The position numbers and the translations under genes were made by a program. Source: JBBPYR01 sp038199755 (GTDB lineage Bacteria; Chloroflexota; Ktedonobacteria; Ktedonobacterales; Ktedonobacteraceae). Taken from it: DNA of 50,130 nt. Below, piece by piece: positions 8,817 through 18,600 of this stretch (positions are counted from its first letter, which is position 1; the number at the start of each line of letters is the position of its first letter). Location: assembly GCA_038199755.1 (NCBI GenBank), contig JBBPYR010000184.1, positions 1 through 50,130 on the forward strand, in the 5' to 3' direction. The notes under the pieces were generated by a model. The model did no database searches, was not told the origin of the DNA, and saw nothing but the letters and a program-made list of their open reading frames with translations.

Positions 8817-9983
8817 ATGAAGACAAATCAGAAAAATAGTGTGCTAATTCTGATAGCGGTTGTAGTGATAGCGGTTGCTAGTATGGTTTACCTGCTCATA
8901 GGAGGTAACCCAACAGTTCAACAGCATCCATTAGTATCAGGAACATCGCCCACGCCTGTACCGACGCAAGCAGCGTTATCTCCACAGACGGCTACGGCGG
9001 GCCTAGTGAAGCCATGTAACGCGAAGCAGCGTAATTTTCAGTTGGGTGTTGCTTTCCCTGATTGGGGAACAACGGCCTATGGAGTGAGTGATACGAAGTG
9101 GCTTACGGAGTTACCTGACATGCAAGCACAGACTGCCGCGTGCTGGGTGGAGATGCCTGTTCTTTTCCACCAGTCGTCTCTCACCTCTACGTCAGTGGTG
9201 CAAGGGTCGGCAACAACTCAACTGACTTCATTTGATTACGGAATACGTGCCGCCCGCTCCCGTGGTTTACATGTTTTTGCGGCTGCGCAGCTGCAAGTAG
9301 ATCCACCGCAGCCATGGTCGGGAGCTATTTATTTTGCGGGCTACCAACAAGAACAACAATGGTTCGAGAGCTACTTTCAAACTCTCAAGCCCTATCTAGT
9401 ACTGGCGGAAAAGGATGGCGTAGAGCAATTTGCTCTGGGTACTGAATATGCGTGGTTGGAACAAAATGCACCTGCATCGCTATGGAACGAGTTGATTGGC
9501 AAGGTGAGCAGCATCTACCACGGGGCACTTACCTATGATATGAACTGGGGCTCGCTGAAGACTCCCCCACCATCTTGGATGCAGAACCAGCATCTAAAAA
9601 TGATTGGTGTTTCAGCGTATTCTCCCTTGGTAAGCACACCACAGCATGTTGCGCCGAGTCAAGTCTCTGCATTATGGCAGAAAACGGTAAAGCAAGAGCT
9701 TGATAATTTTTCGCTAGCTCTCGGACGGCCTATTTTCCTTTCTGAAATTGGCTATCCAAATAGCGCAACTGCCTTATATCACCCCTGGCAATCTACTGAT
9801 AACGGAACACCAGACCCTCAGGAGCAGGCCGCAGCATGTGATGCGGCACTGGCAAATGTCGTTGGCGACAAGCATATCTTAGGTATTTTCTTCTGGGGCT
9901 GGGACAACACTGAAGATTTCGACCTTAATGGTAAGCAAGCAACTTCAGTCATACATTCATACTATCAAGCATTACAATCTTAG
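8817..9983 (+). CDS. Membrane-anchored TIM-barrel glycoside hydrolase, GH113-like
   Basis: A 388-residue protein with an N-terminal signal or anchor helix (VLILIAVVVIAVASMVYLLIGG, residues about 8-28, written in part) and a Thr/Pro-rich linker, so it acts outside the cell. The barrel has the two acidic residues expected of clan GH-A enzymes: Glu in GTEYAW after beta-4 and Glu in LSEIGYPN after beta-7, with FWGWDN at beta-8. The pattern is closest to GH113 mannanase-like TIM barrels; substrate specificity is not readable. The start at 8817 is chosen over an upstream in-frame ATG at 8787 because CGAGGAG is correctly spaced before it. It is followed by the glycosyltransferase genes on the same strand with a 22-bp gap. 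Confidence 0.8.
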   Translation: MKTNQKNSVLILIAVVVIAVASMVYLLIGGNPTVQQHPLVSGTSPTPVPTQAALSPQTATAGLVKPCNAKQRNFQLGVAFPDWGTTAYGVSDTKWLTELPDMQAQTAACWVEMPVLFHQSSLTSTSVVQGSATTQLTSFDYGIRAARSRGLHVFAAAQLQVDPPQPWSGAIYFAGYQQEQQWFESYFQTLKPYLVLAEKDGVEQFALGTEYAWLEQNAPASLWNELIGKVSSIYHGALTYDMNWGSLKTPPPSWMQNQHLKMIGVSAYSPLVSTPQHVAPSQVSALWQKTVKQELDNFSLALGRPIFLSEIGYPNSATALYHPWQSTDNGTPDPQEQAAACDAALANVVGDKHILGIFFWGWDNTEDFDLNGKQATSVIHSYYQALQS

Positions 9984-10005
9984 AAATAATTAAAAGGAAA
10001 CAATT

Positions 10006-13000
10006 GTGTCAAAGTTTTCTAAAGTACATTTCACGTCTCCAAACAAGCATAAAATAGCTGATAAACTGGTAGAGCGAGATGTTGATATGATTACTCCTAA
10101 GTCGGACGGATTTGACTTAAAAGAACTTGATGAGCCTATCCAGCAAAATAGTTTTCCCGCAACTTCTGGGTTACATACATCGGATACCATGTGGCAGGTT
10201 GATGCACCGACGATACCTTATCCTAATCTACCGATCACACCGCTTCCTGAAATGGGGGAGGAACTTGCGCTTGAGCTAAAAAAACTCCTATCCGTGACCG
10301 CGAAGGTTTCTGTAATTAAAAGGGTAACTCCTGTCCCAGCGGTTAAGGAGGAGCTTGCGCTTGAGCCAGAAACTCCCCCTTCTGCGGCCAGGGAGGTACC
10401 AATCATTAAAAGAGTAACTCCTGTCCCTGCGGTGATGGAAGAGCCTGCTCTTGAGCCGGAAACGCTCCAGCCTGAGCTGATAGAGACGCTAACTACGGAA
10501 GCGGTACCCCCTTTTCCTGAGATCATGGAGACGCCTGCAATTGAGCCGGAAACGTTCCAGCCCGAACTAATAGAGACGCTAACTACGGAAGCGGTGACGC
10601 CTTTTCCTGAGATCATGGAGACGCCTGCGCTTGAGCCGGAAACGTTCCAGCCCGAACTGATGGAGACGCTAACCACAGAAGCGGTGACCCCTGACCTTGA
10701 GCAGATGGAGACGCTAACCACAGAAACGGTGACGCCTGACCTTGAGCAGATAGAGACGCTAACTACGGAAGCGGTGACGCCTGACCTTGAGCAGATGGAG
10801 ACGCCTGCAATTGAAACGGCAACCCCTCACCCTGAGTTGATGGAGGATCTTGCACTTGAGCCAGAAACGCTTCGGCTTGAGGTCATGGAGACCTCTGCTC
10901 GTGGCGACTTGCAAGGTCAAAAACTAGCAAAATACTATCGTAACTGGTTGGAGAAGCAGGCCAGGTATGACGCGAATAACGATAAATCGAAAGAGATCAA
11001 TGATTACATTCAAGAGGCAACAAAGATTGTGAAGGTTGGTGGGCAAGAGGTAGCAATTTTTGCTCCCTATCGCCCAAAACTTTCCGCTTTACAAACGTTT
11101 ACAACCATGCAGGTCGTGGTATTTTGCGTTATCGGCTTGCTCTGGATCGGCGGTTTGTTCGTATTTCGCTTGCATATGTTGACGGCAGTCATCTCTGCTA
11201 TCACGGTAATGTACTTTTTCAACCTTGTTCTCAATGTTGTTCTCACGTTCAGAACGCTGCGCAATTCACCTGAAGAAAATATCAGTGATGATCTCGTTCA
11301 TGCCTTGAAAGATGTAATCTGGCCTGACTACACTATCCTGTGTCCTCTGTATAAAGAAGCTGCTGTGGTGCCGCAATTTGTGAAGGCGATGCAAGCCCTG
11401 GACTATCCCCCGGATAAACTGCAGATCCTTTTTCTCACGGAAGAGGATGATGTTGAGACGCGTGATGCCATACGGTCATTGCAGTTACCGTCCCACTTCA
11501 AGATTGTGACCGTACCCGATGGCAAACCACGTACCAAGCCACGTGCTTGTAATTATGGATTGATGTATGCTAAAGGGTCCTATGTAGTCATTTATGACGC
11601 CGAGGATATCCCTGATCCGCTCCAACTAAAAAAATCGGTGCTTACTTTTGCAAATCATGGTACCGAGGTTGTTTGTGTCCAGGCCAAACTGAACTTCTAT
11701 AATATTCGTCAGAACCTGCTCACACGCTGGTTTACCGCCGAGTATTCAACCTGGTTCGACCTTGTTTTACCAACGCTTCAACTGGCGCGTTTCTCTTTGC
11801 CTTTGGGTGGTACGTCAAATCATTTTCGTACCGGTGCGCTGCGTGCTTTGGGTGGTTGGGATGCATACAATGTGACGGAGGACTGCGATCTAGGCTTGCG
11901 CTTGAAACGCTACAATATGAGTACCGTAATCCTTAACTCGACGACACTCGAGGAAGCCAACTCGCAGTTGAAAAACTGGATACGGCAGCGATCACGCTGG
12001 ATCAAAGGCTACATGCAAACCTATCTGGTATACATGCGCCATCCATTAGAGAATTTCCGCAAAGGTCATCTCTATGATCTCTTTTCCTTTCAAGTGGTGA
12101 TTGGTAGTGGCATCGCCGTGATGTTCATCAATCCCTTGATGTGGATATTGTTGGCATTGTATGTTGCCATGGGTCCCGCATTGCTAGATGTCTTTCACGT
12201 ATTGTTTCCTGGCCCTGTCCTTTATATAGGTGCGCTCTGTCTCATCTTTGGCAACTTCTTTTATGTCTATATCTATCTATTAGCATGTATGAAACGGAAA
12301 CAGTACCATCTTTTACCATCGACAATATTTATTCCCGTCTACTGGTTCTTGATGAGTATTGCCGCCATGTATGCATTGGTTGAGTTGCTGGTGAAGCCGC
12401 ATTACTGGCAAAAGACGGTTCATGGATTGCACCTGAAGGGAAATCAACAACTTGAAACCTCTGCTCACTCTTCACCTGAGCCTACGGGTGCAACGAAGGG
12501 TGATGATGAGATAGCGATGTCGTTTGCATCAATGATACGGGGCAAAATCAGTACCCTTACTTCTATTCCCACGGTGACCATGTCGCTGAGCGCGATTTCG
12601 ACCATACCAACGCCTGCTATTTCACTGAAGCAGAAGCAGGCACAACGAGTGGCAAAGCGGTCTAAGGTGCGAGACCTGTGGTTTGTGGCAACCGTGGTCA
12701 CTGCCTGTATCACCAGTATTGCGTCCTGTTGGTACTACTTTCAGCAGCACGAGATATTGCTCTATCAAGATGCGTTGTCGCATATGAGAATATCCAGAAG
12801 CGTTTTCGATAGCCTGACCCCTGGTATTGCGCAGCTAGGATCCGTTTGGTTGCCACTACCGCATATATTGATGTGGCCGTTCATTTGGAACAACACGTTG
12901 TGGCATACCGGGTTGGCGGGGAGTTTCGTGTCGATGCCGTGCTACGTCATTGCTGCGATTTTTATATTCCTTTCAGCTCGCAGGCTAACGCGTAGTAGTA

Positions 13001-14274
13001 GTGCCAGTTTTGTCGGAACACTGCTGTTTATATTCAATCCAAGTGTTTTATATCTACAAACCACCCCGCTGAGCGAGACGGTCTGTATGGCTACCTTCAC
13101 TATGACCGCTTATTTCTTTATTTGCTGGGCTGAGGAAGGAAAGCTGTCCCAACTCATTCTTACTGCCATCTGTGCTTTTCTGGGAACACTTGCCAGATAT
13201 GACGGTTGGGCATTGTTTCTGGGGTTATTCTGCTGTATTGCCTTGATTGGTTGGATGAAACATCAACGCTTGCTGCAAATTCAAGCAAACCTCATCGTTT
13301 TTAGTGTGATGGGTGGTCTAGGAATAGGGCTCTGGTTTCTCTGGAACAAACTCATCTTTGGAGACCCACTGTTTTTTCAAAAGGGATTATATTCATCGCA
13401 AGCGCAACAGTCCCTTGAGCTGACTTCTGGTAAGCTCTTTTCATACCATAATGTCTGGCAGGCTATTCGCTTCTACATGATCGATTCCAGTTTAACGGTT
13501 GGGTTAGCCCTCTTAGCATTGATGCTGTTAGGCGTGTTCCTGTTTGTTTCTAGGTATAAATTCACACCTGTAACTATTGCTGGCTTGCTCTTTCTCATTC
13601 CGTTTCCGTTCTATGTCGCAGCCCTTTACACTGGGCAGGCTATTATTTGGGTGCCGGGTGCCAATCCACCAGATGCGCATCTCTATATGTACAATGTGCG
13701 TTATGGAGCACAAACGGTAGCACCAGCAGCATTTTTTGTGGCCTTCGTGGTAGAGAGGCTCCGCCATATCTCATCACAACGCTTTCATGCGCTTGGTCAC
13801 GTTCTTATCCTGGGGGTAATTCTCTTTCAGACGGTGCTGATCACCTCTCAAGGTATTCTTCCACTGCAAGATGGGCAATATACTTTCGCGTGCGGCCCTC
13901 AGAAAACGATTGTTCAGTATCTGTCCCAACATTACAACGGTGGCAAAATTCTGCAAGATGTCTATGCTTCACAATTTGATGTATCGGATGCAGGAATAAA
14001 TTATGCGAATGTCATCTATGAAGGTTCGTCCTTGTTCTGGACACAGGCTCTGAAGAACCCAGCCAGTGCAGCAGATTGGGTGGTAGTTACGCCACGTACC
14101 GCGATTGATCCTGTTGCCCAACGTGTTGGGTCTAACCCAGCTTTCTTGTCCCAGTTTACTCTCGTTGTTCGACAGACTGATGGCATTCTTCTCTATCACC
14201 GTTTAGGTACATCACCTCTGCCAACACGACCTGTACCACCTGTGTGGAACGGGGCGCATCCGTCATGTGTCTAA
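10006..14274 (+). CDS. Giant membrane glycosyltransferase: GT2 (cellulose-synthase-like) fused to GT-C (PMT/ArnT-like)
   Basis: A 1422-residue protein read from a GTG start (AAAAGGAAA upstream). Residues about 85-294 are an acidic Pro/Thr/Glu repeat. Residues about 365-425 hold two membrane helices. Residues about 435-690 are a family 2 processive glycosyltransferase: ILCPLYKEAAVVPQF, IYDAEDIPDP (metal-binding DxD-like), VTEDCDLGLRL (TED catalytic base) and QRSRWIKG (QxxRW). More helices follow to about 795. After a linker, residues about 890-1420 form a second polytopic unit with DALSHMRISR in the first large loop and LARYDGWALF, features of GT-C enzymes that use polyprenyl-phosphate sugars. 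Such a GT2/GT-C fusion suggests synthesis and export plus further sugar transfer at the membrane. Cotranscription with the flanking plus-strand genes is likely. Confidence 0.88.
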   Translation: MSKFSKVHFTSPNKHKIADKLVERDVDMITPKSDGFDLKELDEPIQQNSFPATSGLHTSDTMWQVDAPTIPYPNLPITPLPEMGEELALELKKLLSVTAKVSVIKRVTPVPAVKEELALEPETPPSAAREVPIIKRVTPVPAVMEEPALEPETLQPELIETLTTEAVPPFPEIMETPAIEPETFQPELIETLTTEAVTPFPEIMETPALEPETFQPELMETLTTEAVTPDLEQMETLTTETVTPDLEQIETLTTEAVTPDLEQMETPAIETATPHPELMEDLALEPETLRLEVMETSARGDLQGQKLAKYYRNWLEKQARYDANNDKSKEINDYIQEATKIVKVGGQEVAIFAPYRPKLSALQTFTTMQVVVFCVIGLLWIGGLFVFRLHMLTAVISAITVMYFFNLVLNVVLTFRTLRNSPEENISDDLVHALKDVIWPDYTILCPLYKEAAVVPQFVKAMQALDYPPDKLQILFLTEEDDVETRDAIRSLQLPSHFKIVTVPDGKPRTKPRACNYGLMYAKGSYVVIYDAEDIPDPLQLKKSVLTFANHGTEVVCVQAKLNFYNIRQNLLTRWFTAEYSTWFDLVLPTLQLARFSLPLGGTSNHFRTGALRALGGWDAYNVTEDCDLGLRLKRYNMSTVILNSTTLEEANSQLKNWIRQRSRWIKGYMQTYLVYMRHPLENFRKGHLYDLFSFQVVIGSGIAVMFINPLMWILLALYVAMGPALLDVFHVLFPGPVLYIGALCLIFGNFFYVYIYLLACMKRKQYHLLPSTIFIPVYWFLMSIAAMYALVELLVKPHYWQKTVHGLHLKGNQQLETSAHSSPEPTGATKGDDEIAMSFASMIRGKISTLTSIPTVTMSLSAISTIPTPAISLKQKQAQRVAKRSKVRDLWFVATVVTACITSIASCWYYFQQHEILLYQDALSHMRISRSVFDSLTPGIAQLGSVWLPLPHILMWPFIWNNTLWHTGLAGSFVSMPCYVIAAIFIFLSARRLTRSSSASFVGTLLFIFNPSVLYLQTTPLSETVCMATFTMTAYFFICWAEEGKLSQLILTAICAFLGTLARYDGWALFLGLFCCIALIGWMKHQRLLQIQANLIVFSVMGGLGIGLWFLWNKLIFGDPLFFQKGLYSSQAQQSLELTSGKLFSYHNVWQAIRFYMIDSSLTVGLALLALMLLGVFLFVSRYKFTPVTIAGLLFLIPFPFYVAALYTGQAIIWVPGANPPDAHLYMYNVRYGAQTVAPAAFFVAFVVERLRHISSQRFHALGHVLILGVILFQTVLITSQGILPLQDGQYTFACGPQKTIVQYLSQHYNGGKILQDVYASQFDVSDAGINYANVIYEGSSLFWTQALKNPASAADWVVVTPRTAIDPVAQRVGSNPAFLSQFTLVVRQTDGILLYHRLGTSPLPTRPVPPVWNGAHPSCV
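10258..10887 (+). repeat. In-register 45-bp coding repeat within the glycosyltransferase gene
   Basis: From 10438 to 10887 the gene contains exactly ten tandem units of 45 bp (15 codons), with protein forms such as ETLTTEAVTPDLEQM and ETPALEPETFQPELM. Before it, 10258-10437 holds two 90-bp units (EELALEPETPPSAAR...VMforms) with the same period. All units keep the reading frame, so copy number can change without breaking the gene. The encoded segment is an acidic, extended N-terminal arm on the cytoplasmic side of the first helix. Confidence 0.85.
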
Positions 14275-14341
14275 ATACTTAAAATTCATTTTCTCTTATA
14301 TTCTATTTGGAAGTATCCGAATAGAGGAGGGTTGATATAAA

Positions 14342-15628
14342 ATGTCCCTTTCATCAAAGGTACGACCACAAGGCTCTTCAGGGCAGCGTCCACTGAGCTT
14401 GCTATTCCAACTGCTGCGCTTTTGCATGGTTGGAGGTCTCAATACCTTCGTAGATGTGTTCGCCTTTAACCTGCTCTTGTGGGCATTGCCAACGCAAGAC
14501 AGTGGACTTATCGTTATCTATAATTCAGTTGCCTATCTGATTGGATCTATAAATAGCTTATGCTGGAACAGACTCTGGACGTTTAAACAACGTTCGGGTG
14601 TCACTAGAAATCAATTAGTTCGCTTTGCCTTCGTCACCAGTCTCGGCATTCTGTGTAATGATGCATTTCTCTGGCTGGCAACAACCATTCTCACTTCGCT
14701 TTCACTTCACAGTTTCTTGTGGGTCAATTTTGCTAAAGTCTGTGCTATTGCTGGATCAGTCAGTGTTTCCTATTTGGGAATGCGTTTTAGTGTATTCAAT
14801 AAAAGTGAGGAAGAGGAAACGCCGTTCGTCCATTCTGATGCACGGATTTTTACGACACCGCAAAGTTTGTCTGTGATATTACCTGCTTACAATGAGGAGG
14901 CACTGATCGCCGATACCGTTTCGGGTGTGTCACAAATACTGAGCGGCTGGATGCGAGATTTTGAAATAATTGTGGTTAACGATGGCAGCAAGGATCGCAC
15001 CGGAGAAATCATTGCGCAATTGGCCAATGATGATCGACATGTACGTCTCATCAATCATCCCGTCAACAAGGGTTATGGTGCTGCGTTGGTTACTGGCTTT
15101 GAGGCAGTGACCAAAGAGTTAGCATTCTTCATGGACTCTGATGGGCAGTTTGATATTCGTGACCTACTCCGTTTTTTCCCCCTTATTGAAGAGTATGATG
15201 CTGTTCTCGGGTATCGGATAAATCGCCAGGATACCTGGATGAGGAAACTAAACGCCTGGGGCTGGAAAAAATTGGTGGGCTTTATCTATGGTGTGCATGT
15301 GCGCGATATTGATTGCGCATTTAAGCTCTTCCGCTCTGAGTTCTTTCGCACGAATCAGTTGGAAACACGGGGTGCCATGATTAACGCAGAGATTTTGTAC
15401 AAACTTGCCCGCGCTGGTTATACCCATACTGAGGTAGGTGTACAGCATCTGCCGCGACGCGCTGGTAAGGCGACTGGTGCCAAGCCTGCTGTTATTTTAC
15501 GTGCCTTACGCGAGTTATTTGTGTTTGCTGAAAAGTGGCGAAAGGAGGAGCAGGAAATTCTTTCCGAGGACATCTCTCAGCCGTTGCCCTCCTATGTGTA
15601 TAAAACAACTCCAAGCATAGTAAAGTGA
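14342..15628 (+). CDS. GtrA-like membrane domain fused to polyprenyl-phosphate glycosyltransferase (DPM1-like)
   Basis: A 428-residue fusion. Residues about 20-145 form a four-helix GtrA domain (FCMVGGLNTFVDVFAFN...WNRLWTFK), a family thought to help move undecaprenyl-linked sugars across the membrane. Residues about 175-400 are a GT2 domain of the DPM1 type: SVILPAYNEE, VVNDGSKDRT, FFMDSDGQFD (metal-binding DSD), and the acceptor-side segment DIDCAFKLFR. Normally these are two proteins. Their fusion implies that a sugar is loaded onto the lipid carrier and flipped by one polypeptide, probably to feed the GT-C half of the upstream enzyme. AGAGGAGG precedes the ATG at slightly long spacing. 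Confidence 0.9.
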   Translation: MSLSSKVRPQGSSGQRPLSLLFQLLRFCMVGGLNTFVDVFAFNLLLWALPTQDSGLIVIYNSVAYLIGSINSLCWNRLWTFKQRSGVTRNQLVRFAFVTSLGILCNDAFLWLATTILTSLSLHSFLWVNFAKVCAIAGSVSVSYLGMRFSVFNKSEEEETPFVHSDARIFTTPQSLSVILPAYNEEALIADTVSGVSQILSGWMRDFEIIVVNDGSKDRTGEIIAQLANDDRHVRLINHPVNKGYGAALVTGFEAVTKELAFFMDSDGQFDIRDLLRFFPLIEEYDAVLGYRINRQDTWMRKLNAWGWKKLVGFIYGVHVRDIDCAFKLFRSEFFRTNQLETRGAMINAEILYKLARAGYTHTEVGVQHLPRRAGKATGAKPAVILRALRELFVFAEKWRKEEQEILSEDISQPLPSYVYKTTPSIVK

Positions 15629-15674
15629 GGGCACCAAAAACTACACTATTTTATGGTAAGGAAATTGTAATTAT

Positions 15675-18600
15675 ATGGTTCCTATTTTAGAACAAATAAT
15701 AAAGCAGAAAAATGGAGAGGCACCTCGACCACAATGGTACTGGTCGAGGTTGCTGACTTTACTCCTGATAGTTATCGCGCTATTGGGAGGCGTGTCAGCG
15801 GTCGTAATTCACCAATTGAGGCCTGTGAAAGCATCAGTCTCAGCAGGTGACTGGCCCGCCTTCTTGCATGATCCACAACGCACTGCCGCGAGTGGTGACA
15901 CGACCATTTCCACTGCTAATGCAGCGCAGCTAGGGCTGAAATGGGCATTTAAGACGGGTGCTGCCATCGCGGCTACTCCTACCGTTGTGGGGAATACGGT
16001 CTATGTCGGCTCCTGGGACGGTTATGAGTATGCCCTGAATGCCACAACAGGTGCATTGGTGTGGAAGACCTTTCTTGGACAAACGACTGCACCATGTTAT
16101 CCACAATTGGCCGGTGTTTCTTCAGCGGCAGATGTGGAGAATGGAGTGGTTTATGTTGGTGGTGGGGATTCCAATTGGTATGCCTTGGATGCAGCTACGG
16201 GTAGCATTCTTTGGAATGTATTCATCGGTGATAACACCAAAGGCTGGTACAACTGGGCCAGTCCGTTGATTTATAATGGCTATGCCTATGTTGGGACATC
16301 CAGTGTGGGCGACTGTCCTTTAGTCCCTGGCCAGTTGTTACAGGTGAATTTGAGCACCCATCAGGTTGTCAACACCTTCAATGCTGTTCCCACTGGACAG
16401 GTTGGTGGAGGCATCTGGACCACGCCGAGCGTTGATACGGCTACAAATACCATCTTCGTTACTACAGGCACGCGCAATCAGGATACACAAACGCTAAGTG
16501 AGGCGATTATTGCGCTGGATGCGAATACGCTCACTATTAAATCCTCGTGGTCAATCCCCAATTCGCAACAAACGGTTGATTCCGACTTCGGAAACACGCC
16601 GATTTTATTTACTGATTCCAAGGGCAATCCATTAGTAGGGGCTATCAACAAGAATGGCTTTGCCTATGCCTGGAATCGTAATAACCTGGCTGCTGGACCT
16701 GTGTGGTCACAGACTGTTACGCTCCCCGGCACCTGTCCACAATGCGGTGATGGTAGCGTTTCGTCGGAAGCTTTTGCCAATGGTACTTTGTTTCTGGCCG
16801 GGGGAAGCACGGTCATCAATGGGGTAGGATATAGAGGTTCGGTGAGTGCGCTCAATCCTGATAATGGAAACTTCTTGTGGCGCCATGTCGATACCGGCCC
16901 CGTTATCCCCGGTCTGGCTTACTCTAATGGGCTCATTTTTGCTGGTGCTGGCCCCACGCTTGAAGTGCTTGATGCTGCATCAGGAACGCGCCTCTACAGT
17001 TATACGACGGGCGGCTATCTCTATGCCGCGCCCAGTGTAGCGTATGGACAAATTTATACAGGTGGCCTGGATAGCAATGTCTATGCCTTGGGCCTCACTA
17101 CTCAGACTACCCCTCCGGCAGATCCTAACTGCCCTAGTAGTTGGACCTGTCAGGATATAGGTAGCCCGGCCCCAGCTGGGACCGAGACAGCTTCAGGTGC
17201 TAGTTGGAGTGTTCAGGCGGGCGGAGTAGGTGTGAGCGGAACAAATGACCAGTTCCGTATGATCTCGCAGGCTGTGAGTGGTGATAGCCAAGTCAGCGTG
17301 CAGGTTGTTTCTCAACAGCTAACGACTGGCTCGGCGCAGGCAGGATTGATTGTACGCCAATCGAATGATCCAAGCTCTCCCTATTACGCAACGTTCTTGG
17401 AGCCGAATAACAAGCTCGTTGTGCAGTATCGTACGGCTTTTGGTGGCACAACCACTACTGTAACACGGACGAATACTCCGCCACCTCTGTACCTTGAGAT
17501 TCAGCGTTTCGGCGATCAGTTCCAGACGGCGACTTCTAGTTCTGGCACTGGTACTTCGTATACACTCGTCCCAAATAGCACTGCTACCGTTTCTATGCCG
17601 TATGCCGTGCAGGAGGGGGTTGCCGTAGCTTCGGGTACGCAGGGAACAACAAATACGGCTTCCTTGAATGCCGTGACGCTTGGCACCCCCACTACCCCTG
17701 CCAGTCCTGCGCCGTCTCCGTCTCCTTGCCCAAGCGGATGGAGTTGTCAGGATGTGGGCAATCCTGCCGTTGTGGGGGATCAGTCGCTGAGCACTGGCAC
17801 GTGGACCTTGAAGGGTGCTGGCCAATCTATTAATAACTATCGGGATCAGTTTCACTTTGTGTGGCAGTCACTCGCCGCCAATGGCTCGTTGAGCGCACAT
17901 ATTAGCACCCAGACGAATACGAATGCTTCTGCGCAAGCGGGAGTGATGCTGCGGCAGAGCACGGATGCAGCATCTGTGTACTATGGAGCCTTCGTGACGC
18001 CTGGTAATGGTATCGTCGTGCAATATCGGTCTGTCCAGGGACTGAAAACTAATGTTTTTTCAGGAACTTCAGGTGTGGCACCAGTTTACCTGATGGTGAC
18101 ACGCTCTGGTACCAACTACTGCACGTATACGTCCAGTGACGGTACCAACTGGTCGGTGATTATTGGCTCGTGTGCCACTGTGAGTCTGAGCGGTTCCGTG
18201 CTGGCGGGACTGGCGGTTTCGTCCAATAATACTGGCTCGTTGAGCACGGTTACTTTTGATACCGTCAATCTCAGCACCACTGTTCTACCACCGCCCAACG
18301 TTTGTACAGGGGCCTGGAATTGTGCGGATGTTGGTTATCCTTCCCTGACAGGAAACCAGTATCTGATCGGAAGCACATGGACGGTGCAGGGATCTGGTAA
18401 TGACATTTGGGGTACCTACGATCAGTTCCGTTATGTCTGGCAGTCACTGACAGGAGACGGAATTGTGAGCGCACACATTTCTGCGCAGAGTAACACCAAC
18501 GCGTGGGCGAAAGCGGGAGTGATGCTGCGACTGACGACCGATCCTGGCTCACCATATTATGCTGCTCTGGTGACGCCCGGCAATGGCATCGTGGTGCAGT

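Noticed and set aside
8557..8820. An 87-codon frame in the AT-rich intergenic region
   Set aside because: It runs through the 23-bp tandem repeat, has no good ribosome binding site and covers the start signal of the GH113-like gene.
10218..10721. A 167-codon Ser/Val/Gly-rich minus-strand frame
   Set aside because: It is the reverse reading of the 45-bp coding repeat; the repeat keeps several frames open at once.
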